Origin: an uncultured Parabacteroides sp.
GTDB lineage: Bacteria; Bacteroidota; Bacteroidia; Bacteroidales; Tannerellaceae
Length of the DNA: 64,000 nt
Assembly: GCF_947855115.1 (NCBI RefSeq)
Contig: NZ_CANTZW010000019.1
Span: forward strand, 1-64,000
Reading direction: 5' to 3'
The notes under the pieces were generated by a model. The model was not told where the DNA came from. It saw only the letters and a program-made list of their open reading frames with translations, and searched no databases. The first letter of the stretch is position 1. Each line of letters opens with the position of its first letter. This document shows positions 36,587 through 45,003 of this stretch, piece by piece. The position numbers were made by a program, and so were the translations under genes.

Positions 36587-36617
36587 CAAAGATAGAGCCT
36601 TTTTTTTAATAAACAAA
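36587..36617 (-). promoter_or_regulatory. Consensus promoter of rpmH
   Basis: TTTG (36614-36617), 19 bases, TATCTTTG (36587-36594) on the minus strand: a full match to the Bacteroidota -33/-7 consensus, 43 bases upstream of the ATG. Confidence 0.8.
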
Positions 36618-36640
36618 GGGTTGCGCGATTTTTTACGAAT

Positions 36641-37606
36641 TCAAAAGATCCCCCCTTTATACATATTATCGAAATTCGAATGTTGCCCGTTCATCTTTTG
36701 GGCCTCCTCTCCTTCCGGGTTCAGTTCCAGCGATTTCTTCAAGTCTTCGAACGCCCCGGCCTTATCGCCTTTCAGGTTCTTGGCCCGCCCGCGCTCGCTA
36801 TAAGCCTTGGCGAAAGAGGGATTCGTATCAATAGCCTCGTTGAAGAACGCGATGGCCTCGTCGTATTTCCCCCGCTCGATCAGCAACCGGCCGGATAAGA
36901 CGCAAGCTTCTTCATTAAAGGGGTTTAAATCCAAGGTTCTCTGGAAATCCGAGCTTGCCGCATCGACATCACCCAGCGCCACGCGGATACGTCCTCTCAG
37001 CAGGTAAGAGCTTTCTTCTTCCGGCACGATCTCTATCGCTTTCTCCACATCGGCCAGCGCCTCTTTAGCCTGCCCCAGCCCCAAGAGGATCTCCGCCCGC
37101 AGCAAATAAGCGTCCGCGAAATCTTCTTTCAAGGCGACAGACCTTGTCAGGTCGGCGATAGCGCCCAATAAGTCATTCGTCGTTCTCTTCGCTTTCGCCA
37201 TCATGAAATACGCGATATGATTGGAGGGTTCCAGCTCGATCACACGCAAACAATCGGCTATGGCCTCCGCGTCTTTATCCAGCATAAACAATAGGTTGAC
37301 ACGGGTCAAACGTGTGGCGACATGATCCGGCTCCAGCTCGACCATCCGGTTCAACACTTCCCCGGCTTTCTCCAGGTCGTTGGCCACCGTATAAGCGGAG
37401 ACAAGATAATTCATCGTCTCGAAATCCTCCCGTATATTCAGCGCTTCCGTAAAACATTTGATGGCGTAAGCGACTTTTCCCACCTTTTGGGCACGGATAC
37501 CGTCATATTTCAGGATATCGAAGTTTTTCTGCTCATTTTTCGCCTTATCCTCCGTCGACCCGGCCGTCTTGGAAGACGAGAACAGAGATGTAAAGAAATT
37601 TCCCAT
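36641..37606 (-). CDS. Tetratricopeptide-repeat protein
   Basis: A 321-residue soluble protein of about seven to eight consecutive TPR units (from about 38 to 310), for example AYAIKCFTEALNIREDFETM, AIADLTRSVALKEDFADAYLLRAEILLG and AIAFFNEAIDTNPSFAKAYSERGRAK. There is no signal peptide, only a polar N-terminus (MGNFFTSLFSSSKTAG). TPRs mediate protein-protein contacts; no partner can be named. Monocistronic, with a near-consensus -7 (TATCTTCG) at 37642-37649 and rpmH downstream with its own promoter. Confidence 0.85.
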   Translation of the reverse strand: MGNFFTSLFSSSKTAGSTEDKAKNEQKNFDILKYDGIRAQKVGKVAYAIKCFTEALNIREDFETMNYLVSAYTVANDLEKAGEVLNRMVELEPDHVATRLTRVNLLFMLDKDAEAIADCLRVIELEPSNHIAYFMMAKAKRTTNDLLGAIADLTRSVALKEDFADAYLLRAEILLGLGQAKEALADVEKAIEIVPEEESSYLLRGRIRVALGDVDAASSDFQRTLDLNPFNEEACVLSGRLLIERGKYDEAIAFFNEAIDTNPSFAKAYSERGRAKNLKGDKAGAFEDLKKSLELNPEGEEAQKMNGQHSNFDNMYKGGIF

Positions 37607-37641
37607 GGTCTTATACCTTAAATATTATTATAGTTTTGCCG

Positions 37642-37649
37642 CGAAGATA
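37642..37649 (-). promoter_or_regulatory. Near-consensus -7 box of the TPR gene
   Basis: The minus strand reads TATCTTCG, one mismatch to TAnnTTTG, 35 bases upstream of the ATG at 37606. Confidence 0.35.
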
Positions 37650-37736
37650 ACATTAACTCCGTTTCCGGCGAAAGAGTTCGCGACAAACGTTTCAAGATGA
37701 TTTCGCCGTCGACGAGACACAGCCGTAGACACCCCG

Positions 37737-37825
37737 AAAAAACACGTACGTGTCTCCCGGAAAAGTCGTACATGTTTTCCGGAAAAGACGTACGTGTTTT
37801 TTTAGAAAGACGTGCATGTTTTTCC
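37737..37825. repeat. 22-bp-period palindromic array, four units
   Basis: Cores ACGTACGT (37744-37751), TCGTACAT (37766-37773), ACGTACGT (37788-37795) and ACGTGCAT (37810-37817) have centres exactly 22 bp apart. Linkers between units carry TTTTCCGGAAAA-like palindromes, so dyad centres alternate every 11 bp (GTAC, CCGG, GTAC). It is the same family as the array at 288-355. The array lies about 130 bp upstream of the TPR gene start and 140 bp upstream of the oad -7 box. Function unknown. Confidence 0.88.
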
Positions 37826-37968
37826 GAAGGTAAAACAAACCTTACAATTGTACGAGAAAATCCCATCTAACTGCCTTATACTGACAATCATTCACCTTTA
37901 ACGCCCTTTCGCTTATTTATTTTCGTTTTTTTAATTAAAATGTAACAGATCGTTTTCCCGTTATTTTA

Positions 37969-37976
37969 TAATTTTG
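37969..37976 (+). promoter_or_regulatory. Candidate -7 box of the oad operon
   Basis: TAATTTTG matches TAnnTTTG, giving a leader of about 70 bases before the oadG ATG at 38052. Confidence 0.5.
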
Positions 37977-37987
37977 CGATTGTTTTT

Positions 37988-38010
37988 AATTGGGCTGAAG
38001 TTGCTCAATT
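37988..38010 (+). other. Leader hairpin upstream of oadG
   Basis: AATTGGGC (37988-37995) pairs with GCTCAATT (38003-38010) over 8 bp with one G-T and a 7-base loop, just after the predicted transcription start. It could stabilise the mRNA or be an attenuator remnant. There is no known riboswitch signature. Confidence 0.35.
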
Positions 38011-38051
38011 CTTTGTAAGAACCTTTTTTAAGCTAGCCACAAATACAAAAT

Positions 38052-38345
38052 ATGGAGAATATAGAAATAGGACTTTTATTAATGGTAGTGGGAATGACCA
38101 CCGTGTTCGCTATCCTTCTGATCGTTATTTATCTGGGAAAAGGACTCATCGTCTTGGTGAATAAATACGCGCCGGAAGAGATCATAGCGAAGAAACCGGC
38201 GACAGCGGCCGTCCGGACACAAGCGGCCACTCCGGCACAAGCCATCACCGGTAACCTTTCCGGACAAGAAACGGCAGCCATCATATCGGCAATCAGCGCC
38301 GTGACCCGCGGGCAGGGAAAAGTTATCAAAATCGAGAAAGTATAA
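38052..38345 (+). CDS. oadG: Sodium-pumping decarboxylase gamma subunit (OadG-like)
   Basis: A 97-residue protein with one N-terminal transmembrane helix (about 5-28, GLLLMVVGMTTVFAILLIVIYLG) and an Ala/Pro/Thr-rich cytoplasmic tail (about 48-80), ending in a basic strand (GKVIKIEKV). This is the OAD_gamma layout: a small anchor that holds the carboxyltransferase/biotin subunit on the membrane beta subunit. First gene of gamma-alpha-beta; the alpha gene follows after 20 bases. Confidence 0.85.
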   Translation: MENIEIGLLLMVVGMTTVFAILLIVIYLGKGLIVLVNKYAPEEIIAKKPATAAVRTQAATPAQAITGNLSGQETAAIISAISAVTRGQGKVIKIEKV

Positions 38346-38365
38346 ATAATACACATTTTAATATC

Positions 38366-40297
38366 ATGAAAAGAGAAATCAAATTCAGTTTGGTCTTCAG
38401 AGACATGTGGCAATCTGCCGGAAAATATGTCCCGACCGTAGACCAGCTAACCAGAGTCGCTCCGGCAATTATCGAGATGGGCTGTTTCGCCCGGGTGGAA
38501 ACGAATGGCGGAGGATTTGAACAAGTCAACTTATTATTCGGCGAGAATCCCAATAAAGCTGTCCGCGAATGGACAAAACCTTTCCATGCGGCAGGTATCC
38601 AGACCCATATGTTGGACCGTGCGCTGAACGGCCTTCGCATGAGCCCGGTGCCCGACGACGTGCGCCAGCTATTTTATAAGGTAAAGAAAGCGCAGGGAAC
38701 GGACATCGCCCGCACGTTCTGCGGCCTGAACGACGTACGGAATATCGCACCGTCTATCAAATACGCGAAAGAGGCCGGCATGATCTCGCAATGCTCCTTA
38801 TGTATCACGCACTCTCCGGTACACACGGTGGAATATTATACCAAGATGGCATTCGAGCTGATCGAGCTAGGAGCGGACGAGATCTGCATCAAGGACATGG
38901 CCGGTATCGGACGTCCGTACACATTGGGACGTATCGTTGCCAACATCAAGGAAAAATACCCGGAGATCCCCATCCAATACCACAGCCATGCCGGTCCAGG
39001 CTTCAACGTGGCCTCTATCATGGAGGTTTGTAACGCGGGCTGCGATTACATCGACGTAGGCATGGAGCCGCTTTCCTGGGGTACCGGGCACGCCGACTTG
39101 CTAACCGTGCAAGCCATGCTGAAAGATGCGGGTTATAAGGTTCCGGAGATCAACATGGAGGCTTATATGAAGGTCCGCGCCTTGATCCAGGAATTTATGG
39201 ACGATTTCCTAGGATTGTACATCAGCCCGAAGAACCGCTTGATGAACTCCTTGCTGATCGGCCCGGGCCTTCCGGGAGGTATGATGGGCAGCTTGATGGC
39301 AGACCTTGAGAAGAACCTAGAGACGATCAACAAGAACAATATAAAGAACAACAAACCGCTGATGTCGCAAGACCAACTGCTGATCAAGTTGTTCGACGAG
39401 GTAGCCTACGTATGGCCGCGTGTAGGTTATCCTCCATTGGTAACCCCGTTCAGCCAATACGTGAAAAATCTGGCCTTGATGAACGTCATGCAGATGGAGA
39501 AAGGTAAAGCCCGCTGGAGCATGATCGCCGATGACATCTGGGACATGATCCTTGGAAAAGCCGGACGGCTCCCAGGCCCGTTGGCCCCCGAGATCATCGA
39601 GAAAGCGCAAGCAGAGGGACGCAAGTTCTTCAAGGGCAATCCTCAAGATAATTACCCGGACGCATTGGACAAATATCGCAAGTTGATGAACGAGAGACAA
39701 TGGGAAGTCGGCGAAGACGAGGAAGAGCTTTTCGAATACGCCATGCATCCCGCCCAATATGAGGCTTATCGCTCCGGTAAGGCCAAGGTAGAGTTCAAGG
39801 CAGACGTGGCCAAACGTAAAGCAGATAAAGCGAACGCGGGCAAACCCGCTGCGCCCGCCGCACCGGTAGCGCCGGCCCCGGCACCTGTAGCCACGCTCGC
39901 TATGCCGACAACTCCGCAAGTCATGACCGTAGACGTAAACGGGCAGGCTTACCGCGTGACAGTCGCTTTCGGCGACACCAACGGCACGGCCCCGGAAACC
40001 AAGCCGGCAGCGGCGGCAGCTCCCGCCCCGGCAGCCCCAGAGACGGCAAACGCTCCCGCCGGAGCGGGAAAAGAGGTGCTTTCTCCGCTAGAAGGTAAAT
40101 TCTTCTTGGTAAAGAACGCCTCCGATACCCCGGTGAAAGTGGGCGATGTAGTGAAAGAAGGCGATGTGCTCTGCTACGTGGAGGCCATGAAAACGTATAA
40201 TGCCGTACGTGCCGAGTTCGGGGGGACGATCACGGCGATCTGTCTGTCTTCCGGCGATGCCGTATCTGAGGATGATGTATTAATGACGATTCAATAA
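38366..40297 (+). CDS. oadA: Biotin-dependent sodium-pumping decarboxylase alpha subunit (OadA-like)
   Basis: A 643-residue carboxyltransferase plus biotin carrier. The TIM-barrel domain (1-about 300) keeps the expected metal ligands: Asp13 in FRDMWQS, Lys176 in CIKDMAG (the carbamylated lysine in relatives) and His206/His208 in YHSHAGPG. A conserved C-terminal half of the carboxyltransferase is followed by an Ala/Pro linker (about 490-560) and a biotinyl domain with EAMKTYN, Lys609. The usual RDAHQS signature reads RDMWQS and the following ATR(L/M)R block is missing, so the substrate may not be oxaloacetate. It overlaps oadB by one base (TAATG). Confidence 0.85.
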   Translation: MKREIKFSLVFRDMWQSAGKYVPTVDQLTRVAPAIIEMGCFARVETNGGGFEQVNLLFGENPNKAVREWTKPFHAAGIQTHMLDRALNGLRMSPVPDDVRQLFYKVKKAQGTDIARTFCGLNDVRNIAPSIKYAKEAGMISQCSLCITHSPVHTVEYYTKMAFELIELGADEICIKDMAGIGRPYTLGRIVANIKEKYPEIPIQYHSHAGPGFNVASIMEVCNAGCDYIDVGMEPLSWGTGHADLLTVQAMLKDAGYKVPEINMEAYMKVRALIQEFMDDFLGLYISPKNRLMNSLLIGPGLPGGMMGSLMADLEKNLETINKNNIKNNKPLMSQDQLLIKLFDEVAYVWPRVGYPPLVTPFSQYVKNLALMNVMQMEKGKARWSMIADDIWDMILGKAGRLPGPLAPEIIEKAQAEGRKFFKGNPQDNYPDALDKYRKLMNERQWEVGEDEEELFEYAMHPAQYEAYRSGKAKVEFKADVAKRKADKANAGKPAAPAAPVAPAPAPVATLAMPTTPQVMTVDVNGQAYRVTVAFGDTNGTAPETKPAAAAAPAPAAPETANAPAGAGKEVLSPLEGKFFLVKNASDTPVKVGDVVKEGDVLCYVEAMKTYNAVRAEFGGTITAICLSSGDAVSEDDVLMTIQ

Positions 40298-41532
40298 TGA
40301 ACGAGATATTTCAAAACTTATACGAGATGACCGCGTTCAGCAATATCATCGCTGAACCGCAATTCTTGATCATGTACGCCATAGCGTTCGTATTGCTCTA
40401 CCTCGGTATCAAGAAACAATACGAGCCGCTATTGCTCGTGCCTATCGCGTTCGGCGTATTGCTGGCTAATTTCCCCGGAGGCGATATGGGAGTGATCCAA
40501 GCAGACGAGAACGGACTGGTCAACGTACACGGCGTGATGAAAAACATCTGGGAAATGCCGTTGCATGACATCGCCCATGAGCTCGGCTTGATGAACTTCA
40601 TTTATTATATGTTGATTAAGACAGGTTTCTTGCCGCCGATCATCTTTATGGGTGTCGGCGCGCTGACCGACTTCGGCCCGATGCTCCGCAACCTTCGCCT
40701 GTCTATCTTCGGCGCCGCGGCTCAATTGGGTATCTTCACGGTGCTTCTGGTAGCGATCCTGATGGGATTCACGCCGAAAGAAGCGGCGGCGTTAGGAATC
40801 ATCGGCGGGGCCGATGGCCCGACGGCGATCTTCACGACCATCAAATTGGCTCCGCATCTGCTGGGCCCGATCGCTATCGCCGCCTATTCCTACATGGCCT
40901 TGGTACCGGTTATCATCCCCTTGGTGGTAAAGCTATTGTGCTCCAAGAAGGAATTGCAGATCAACATGAAGGAACAAGAGAAGAAATATCCTTCCAACAC
41001 GGAGATCAAGAATTTACGTGTGCTGAAAATTGTTTTCCCGATCGTGGTGACTACCGTGGTCGCCCTGTTTGTCCCCAGCGCCGTACCCTTGATCGGTATG
41101 CTGATGTTCGGTAACCTTGTGAAAGAGATCGGTACCAATACGTTCCGTCTGTTCGACGCGGCCTCCAACAGCATCATGAACGCCGCAACGATTTTCCTCG
41201 GACTATCGGTCGGGGCAACCATGACCACGGAAGCGTTCCTGAACCTGACAACGATCGGTATCGTAATCGGCGGTTTCCTGGCATTCGCCCTGTCTATCGC
41301 CGGAGGTATCTTATTTGTTAAGATTTTCAACCTGTTTACCAAGAAGAAAATCAATCCGCTTATTGGTGCCACAGGCCTGAGCGCCGTGCCGATGGCCTCC
41401 CGCGTGGCGAACGAGATCGCGTTGAGATATGATCCGAAGAACCATGTCTTGCAATACTGCATGGCAAGCAATATATCCGGGGTGATCGGCTCGGCAGTGG
41501 CTGCCGGCGTATTAATATCTTTCCTGGGATAA
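40297..41532 (+). CDS. oadB: Sodium-translocating decarboxylase beta subunit
   Basis: A 411-residue inner-membrane protein that couples decarboxylation of carboxybiotin to Na+ export. Signature regions: GGDMGVI and GALTDFGPMLRNLRLSIFGAAAQLGIF; then the Na+/proton-site block AALGIIGGADGPTAIF (about 165-180); and the C-terminal SAVPMASRVANEIALRYDP followed by NHVLQYCMASNISGVIGSAVAAG. About nine to eleven hydrophobic segments. It shares its start with the oadA stop (TAATG), suggesting translational coupling. A REP-like palindrome follows the stop. Confidence 0.95.
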   Translation: MNEIFQNLYEMTAFSNIIAEPQFLIMYAIAFVLLYLGIKKQYEPLLLVPIAFGVLLANFPGGDMGVIQADENGLVNVHGVMKNIWEMPLHDIAHELGLMNFIYYMLIKTGFLPPIIFMGVGALTDFGPMLRNLRLSIFGAAAQLGIFTVLLVAILMGFTPKEAAALGIIGGADGPTAIFTTIKLAPHLLGPIAIAAYSYMALVPVIIPLVVKLLCSKKELQINMKEQEKKYPSNTEIKNLRVLKIVFPIVVTTVVALFVPSAVPLIGMLMFGNLVKEIGTNTFRLFDAASNSIMNAATIFLGLSVGATMTTEAFLNLTTIGIVIGGFLAFALSIAGGILFVKIFNLFTKKKINPLIGATGLSAVPMASRVANEIALRYDPKNHVLQYCMASNISGVIGSAVAAGVLISFLG

Positions 41533-41557
41533 ATTCTAAATTATAACCTGACGGTGA

Positions 41558-41586
41558 GAGACGGGGCACGCCCCGTCTCTACAACC
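41558..41586. repeat. GTAG-footed REP-like palindrome downstream of oadB
   Basis: The core GAGACGGGGC-AC-GCCCCGTCTC at 41558-41579 is followed by TACAACC. The left foot has decayed (GGTGA in place of TTGTA), so GTAG is kept only on the minus strand. It is 25 bases after the oadB stop and may serve as a terminator or mRNA 3' barrier. Confidence 0.8.
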
Positions 41587-41743
41587 GGAAACAGGGAAAA
41601 TAGCCCGACCTTAACGTCTATTAATATCCAGAATGACTTTTTAAATAAATAATTTCCCCGAAATGCTGTAATCCAAAAATATTTAGCTTAATTTGTGACT
41701 TGATATAGGAACGTATTTATCCTTTTCTTAAAAGCGATTGTAT

Positions 41744-43600
41744 ATGAAGGACACTCTTGAGACTAATTTGCCGGAAGAAACCGGGAAATTGGAAGAAACT
41801 AAAAAACCGGTCGAGACACCGGAAATCGATGCTACCGCAGACGTTGAACCCAACGAGACAGCAGCGGAAGCGGCCGTTGTTATTGCCGCAGGTAAATTAA
41901 CCAAAGAAGAAATTCTCGCTAAGCTAACCGAACTTGTTGAGACTTCCGTAGAAACTTCCCGCGGAGAAGTAGAGGCCTTGAAACAGGCTTACTACAAGAT
42001 CCGTCGTAACGAGGTGGAAGAACTTAAGAAGGAATTCATGGCCGACGGTGGCGAAGAAAAGGATTTTACAGCGCCTGCAGACGAGACCGAGAACAAGATC
42101 AAAGACTTGCTCGCTTCTTATAAAGAGAAAAGAGCCGCCATCCTCGCCGAGGAAGAACGTGTAAAGGCCGCCAACTACGCCTTGAAATTACAGTTGATCG
42201 ACCAACTGAAAGAGCTTTGCGAAAGCCAAGACGATTTCAATAAGTTGTATAACTCTTTCAAGGATATCCAACAAAGATGGAAAGAGGTGAAAGCCGTTCC
42301 GCAGGAGCACGTAAACGAGCTTTGGAAGAACTATCAAGTCTACAGTGAGAAATTCTACGATATTATCAAGATAAACAATCAATTCCGCGATTACGACTTC
42401 AAGAAGAACCTGGAATTGAAGACCGCCTTGTGCGAGACCGTAGAGAAGCTAGGTAACGAGCCGGATGTCATTTCCGCTTTCCACCAGCTACAGAAGCTAC
42501 ACCAGCAATGGCGCGAGATCGGGCCGGTAGCGAAAGAGTTGCGCGAGGACTTATGGGCCCGCTTCAAAGCGGCCTCAACCGTGATCAACAAGCGTCATCA
42601 AGAGCATTTCGAGAAACTGAAAGCCAAGGAGCAAGAGAACCTGGAAGCGAAAACGGCGATCTGCGAGCAAATCGAGGCGATTGATTTCAGTGTCTTGAAA
42701 TCGTTCAAGGACTGGGAAGAAAAGAACAAGGAGGTAATCGGCTTGCAAGAGAAATGGAAGACGATCGGTTTCGCGCCGAAAAAATACAACGTGAAGATAT
42801 TCGAGCGTTTCCGCGCCGCTTGCGACATTTATTTCGAGAAGAAGAGCGAGTTCTACAAGGCTATCAAGAGCGATATGGAGAAAAACCTCGAAACGAAGCG
42901 TGCGTTATGCGAGAAAGCCGAGGCCTTGAAAGATAGCACGGACTGGAAGGACACGACGGATAAGATGATCGCCTTGCAAAAAGAGTGGAAGACGGTCGGA
43001 CCCGTAGCCCGCAAGCATTCCGATGCCGTATGGAAACGTTTTATCACGGCTTGTGATTACTTCTTCGAGCAAAAGAATAAGAATGTTGTCTCCCAGAAGA
43101 GTATAGAGCAGACCAATCTGGCTGCCAAGAGAGAATTGATCTCCAAGATCAAGGGGCTGGACGAGAGCCTTGACCATGATGAGGCTATCGCGGCCTTGAA
43201 AACTTACATGGCGGAATGGAATACGATCGGCTTCGTACCGTTCAAGGAGAAAGATAAGATTTACAAGGAATACCATGAGGCGGTAGATCAACAATTCGAT
43301 CGCTTGAAAGTAGACCAGAACGACCGTAAGATGCAATCGTTCCGCAACAACCTGAGCGAGATGACCAGCGGAGAGAGAGGTAAAGGCCGTTTGTTCAGCG
43401 AACGCGACAAGTTGATGCGTATGTACGAGCGCATGAAGAACGAGCTTCAGACTTACGAGAACAACATCGGCTTCTTAAGCATTTCCTCGAAAGGAGGCGG
43501 CGGCTTACTGAAAGAGATGGAACGTAAGATCGAGAAACTGAAAGAAGACATGGCTCTGACGATCAAGAAGATCGATGCCATTGATGAGAATCTGGAATGA
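41744..43600 (+). CDS. DUF349 repeat coiled-coil protein
   Basis: A 618-residue acidic, helical cytoplasmic protein. After a low-complexity Glu/Thr-rich N-terminus (1-60) there are five DUF349 repeats (about 165-560). Each carries a W-K-x-[IV]-G-[PF] style start (RWKEVKAVP, QWREIGPVA, KWKTIGFAP, EWKTVGPVA, EWNTIGFVP) followed by a helix with FxxACDxxF-like residues. DUF349 function is not established. A TTG two codons upstream is possible, but ATG 41744 (MKDTLETN) is preferred. Monocistronic, closed by a strong terminator. Confidence 0.88.
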   Translation: MKDTLETNLPEETGKLEETKKPVETPEIDATADVEPNETAAEAAVVIAAGKLTKEEILAKLTELVETSVETSRGEVEALKQAYYKIRRNEVEELKKEFMADGGEEKDFTAPADETENKIKDLLASYKEKRAAILAEEERVKAANYALKLQLIDQLKELCESQDDFNKLYNSFKDIQQRWKEVKAVPQEHVNELWKNYQVYSEKFYDIIKINNQFRDYDFKKNLELKTALCETVEKLGNEPDVISAFHQLQKLHQQWREIGPVAKELREDLWARFKAASTVINKRHQEHFEKLKAKEQENLEAKTAICEQIEAIDFSVLKSFKDWEEKNKEVIGLQEKWKTIGFAPKKYNVKIFERFRAACDIYFEKKSEFYKAIKSDMEKNLETKRALCEKAEALKDSTDWKDTTDKMIALQKEWKTVGPVARKHSDAVWKRFITACDYFFEQKNKNVVSQKSIEQTNLAAKRELISKIKGLDESLDHDEAIAALKTYMAEWNTIGFVPFKEKDKIYKEYHEAVDQQFDRLKVDQNDRKMQSFRNNLSEMTSGERGKGRLFSERDKLMRMYERMKNELQTYENNIGFLSISSKGGGGLLKEMERKIEKLKEDMALTIKKIDAIDENLE

Positions 43601-43618
43601 CAACCTCATAAACCCGAG

Positions 43619-43656
43619 CGAAGCCGTCTCTTAAAAAAGACGGCTTCGTTGTTTTT
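43619..43656 (+). terminator. Terminator of the DUF349 gene
   Basis: CGAAGCCGTCT (43619-43629) and AGACGGCTTCG (43638-43648) form a perfect 11-bp stem with an 8-base loop, followed by TTGTTTTT. It ends nine bases before the next ATG. Confidence 0.92.
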
Positions 43657-43664
43657 ACGCTTTT

Positions 43665-44870
43665 ATGCCACGTATACATTATTTCAATCCCGGCCATGAG
43701 ACGGCCGTACTTTTGGGAACACTGAACTATACGGCGCCGATGAACGTCCGCAAGATGCAAAAGGATCTGGCGCTATTACCGGTATGGTACGCGGAGAAAG
43801 ATGATCTTGTCTATCTGGAAGACAGTATGGTTCCCTCCTCGTACTTTTCCTATTTACCCTTAGAGATACAACCGGCCCCTACGCCCGTAACGATGGCGGC
43901 GCTGGCCAAGAACGCTTCCTCTCTTCCTCCTCTGGAGGCTACTCTGTGGGGACTATCCCCGCATAGTCTCCATCTGTTCGAGCAATTGAGAGACAAGACG
44001 AAAGCCCGGTTGTCGGTCCCCACATGGAAAGAAGACTATTTTCGCCTTACCGGTAGGCAAACCGCGGCCGAATGCCTGAAAAAGCTACAGACCCTTCTAC
44101 CCGGTCTCCCCATTCCAACCGCACCCTGCTTTTGCACGGATATCCAGGAGGTAGAGAGGCAGATGCTCTCATATGAAGCGCCTCTCTTATTAAAAACACC
44201 CTATTCCTCCTCCGGACGGGGATTGCTATGGCTGGAGAAACAAATGCTGGATACGAAGGCAAGGAACTGGATAGCGGGCGCTTTCAACAAGCAAGGGGCG
44301 ATCAGCGTCGAGAGCGGGTTGGATAAGGTACAGGATTTCGCCATGGAATTTTATTCCGACGGGCAAGGTAACGTCCGGTATGAGGGACTGTCCGTTTTCA
44401 ACACCGAAGAGAGAGGTTCTTATACAGGTAATATCCTCGAGGAGCAATCCACCATGCTTGCCCGCATCACCCGGTTTACGGGCGAAGAGATATATTCCCG
44501 TATCCGGGAGGCGGTAAGGATCGTATTGCAGGAAGTATACGGATCTATTTATGCGGGTTATATCGGCGTGGATATGCTGGTCTATAAGCAAAGAGACGGA
44601 TCTTTCGCCATCCATCCCTGCGTCGAGATCAACATGCGGTATACGATGGGAATGGTCGCTTTGCGCCTATACCAGAACTATGTAGCGCCCGGAGCATCCG
44701 GCGATTACCGGGTCTCTTACGAGAAAGAGGCCGGAGAAGCCCTCGACAAACACCGGTTCATGACGGAAGCTTACCCGCTCCGGATCGAAAACGGAAAGAT
44801 TCGAGGAGGATACCTCTCTTTATGTCCAGTCTCCGAAGAGACCCGTTACCGGGCCTATTTATTCATCTAG
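43665..44870 (+). CDS. Unassigned ATP-grasp-like protein
   Basis: A 401-residue soluble protein I do not recognise as a named enzyme. ATP-grasp features are visible: Lys177 in LLLKTPYSSSGRGLLWL, with a glycine/serine-rich loop (181-186); an acidic strand GVDMLVY (301-307); and the metal-ligand-like VEINMRYTMG (Glu321, Asn323). The N-terminus has a distinctive YFNPGHETAVLLG (about 6-18). There is no signal peptide. It starts nine bases after the DUF349 terminator, so its promoter must overlap that region or rely on readthrough. Substrates are unknown. Confidence 0.7.
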   Translation: MPRIHYFNPGHETAVLLGTLNYTAPMNVRKMQKDLALLPVWYAEKDDLVYLEDSMVPSSYFSYLPLEIQPAPTPVTMAALAKNASSLPPLEATLWGLSPHSLHLFEQLRDKTKARLSVPTWKEDYFRLTGRQTAAECLKKLQTLLPGLPIPTAPCFCTDIQEVERQMLSYEAPLLLKTPYSSSGRGLLWLEKQMLDTKARNWIAGAFNKQGAISVESGLDKVQDFAMEFYSDGQGNVRYEGLSVFNTEERGSYTGNILEEQSTMLARITRFTGEEIYSRIREAVRIVLQEVYGSIYAGYIGVDMLVYKQRDGSFAIHPCVEINMRYTMGMVALRLYQNYVAPGASGDYRVSYEKEAGEALDKHRFMTEAYPLRIENGKIRGGYLSLCPVSEETRYRAYLFI

Positions 44871-44962
44871 TCAGGCCTGTGGGGACGGGGGATTCGCACG
44901 CCTCTATGAGAATTTATTTTTCAAAAGCTTGTGACATCCGTATTATTCATTACATTTGTAAA

Positions 44963-44970
44963 TATCTTTG
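44963..44970 (+). promoter_or_regulatory. Candidate -7 box of the esterase gene
   Basis: TATCTTTG, 33 bases before ATG 45004. It overlaps a possible upstream ATG at 44968, which argues against that start. Confidence 0.55.
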
Positions 44971-45003
44971 GACCACAGTAATACCATTAATAAATTTATC
45001 ATT

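Larger units (their letters stand above)
37607..38051. other. Divergent intergenic region between TPR gene and oad operon
   Basis: 445 bp with no gene. It contains a -7-like box for the TPR gene at 37642-37649 (minus), the four-unit 22-bp-period array at 37737-37825, an AT-rich stretch, a -7 box for oadG at 37969-37976 and a leader hairpin at 37988-38010. Confidence 0.75.

Noticed and set aside
37988..38010. Riboswitch upstream of oadG
   Set aside because: Only one short hairpin is present, with no conserved aptamer motif I can recognise.
43665..44870. D-Ala-D-Ala-type ligase or glutathione-synthetase-like assignment
   Set aside because: Shared ATP-grasp features are visible but none of the specific ligase signatures; naming a substrate would be a guess.
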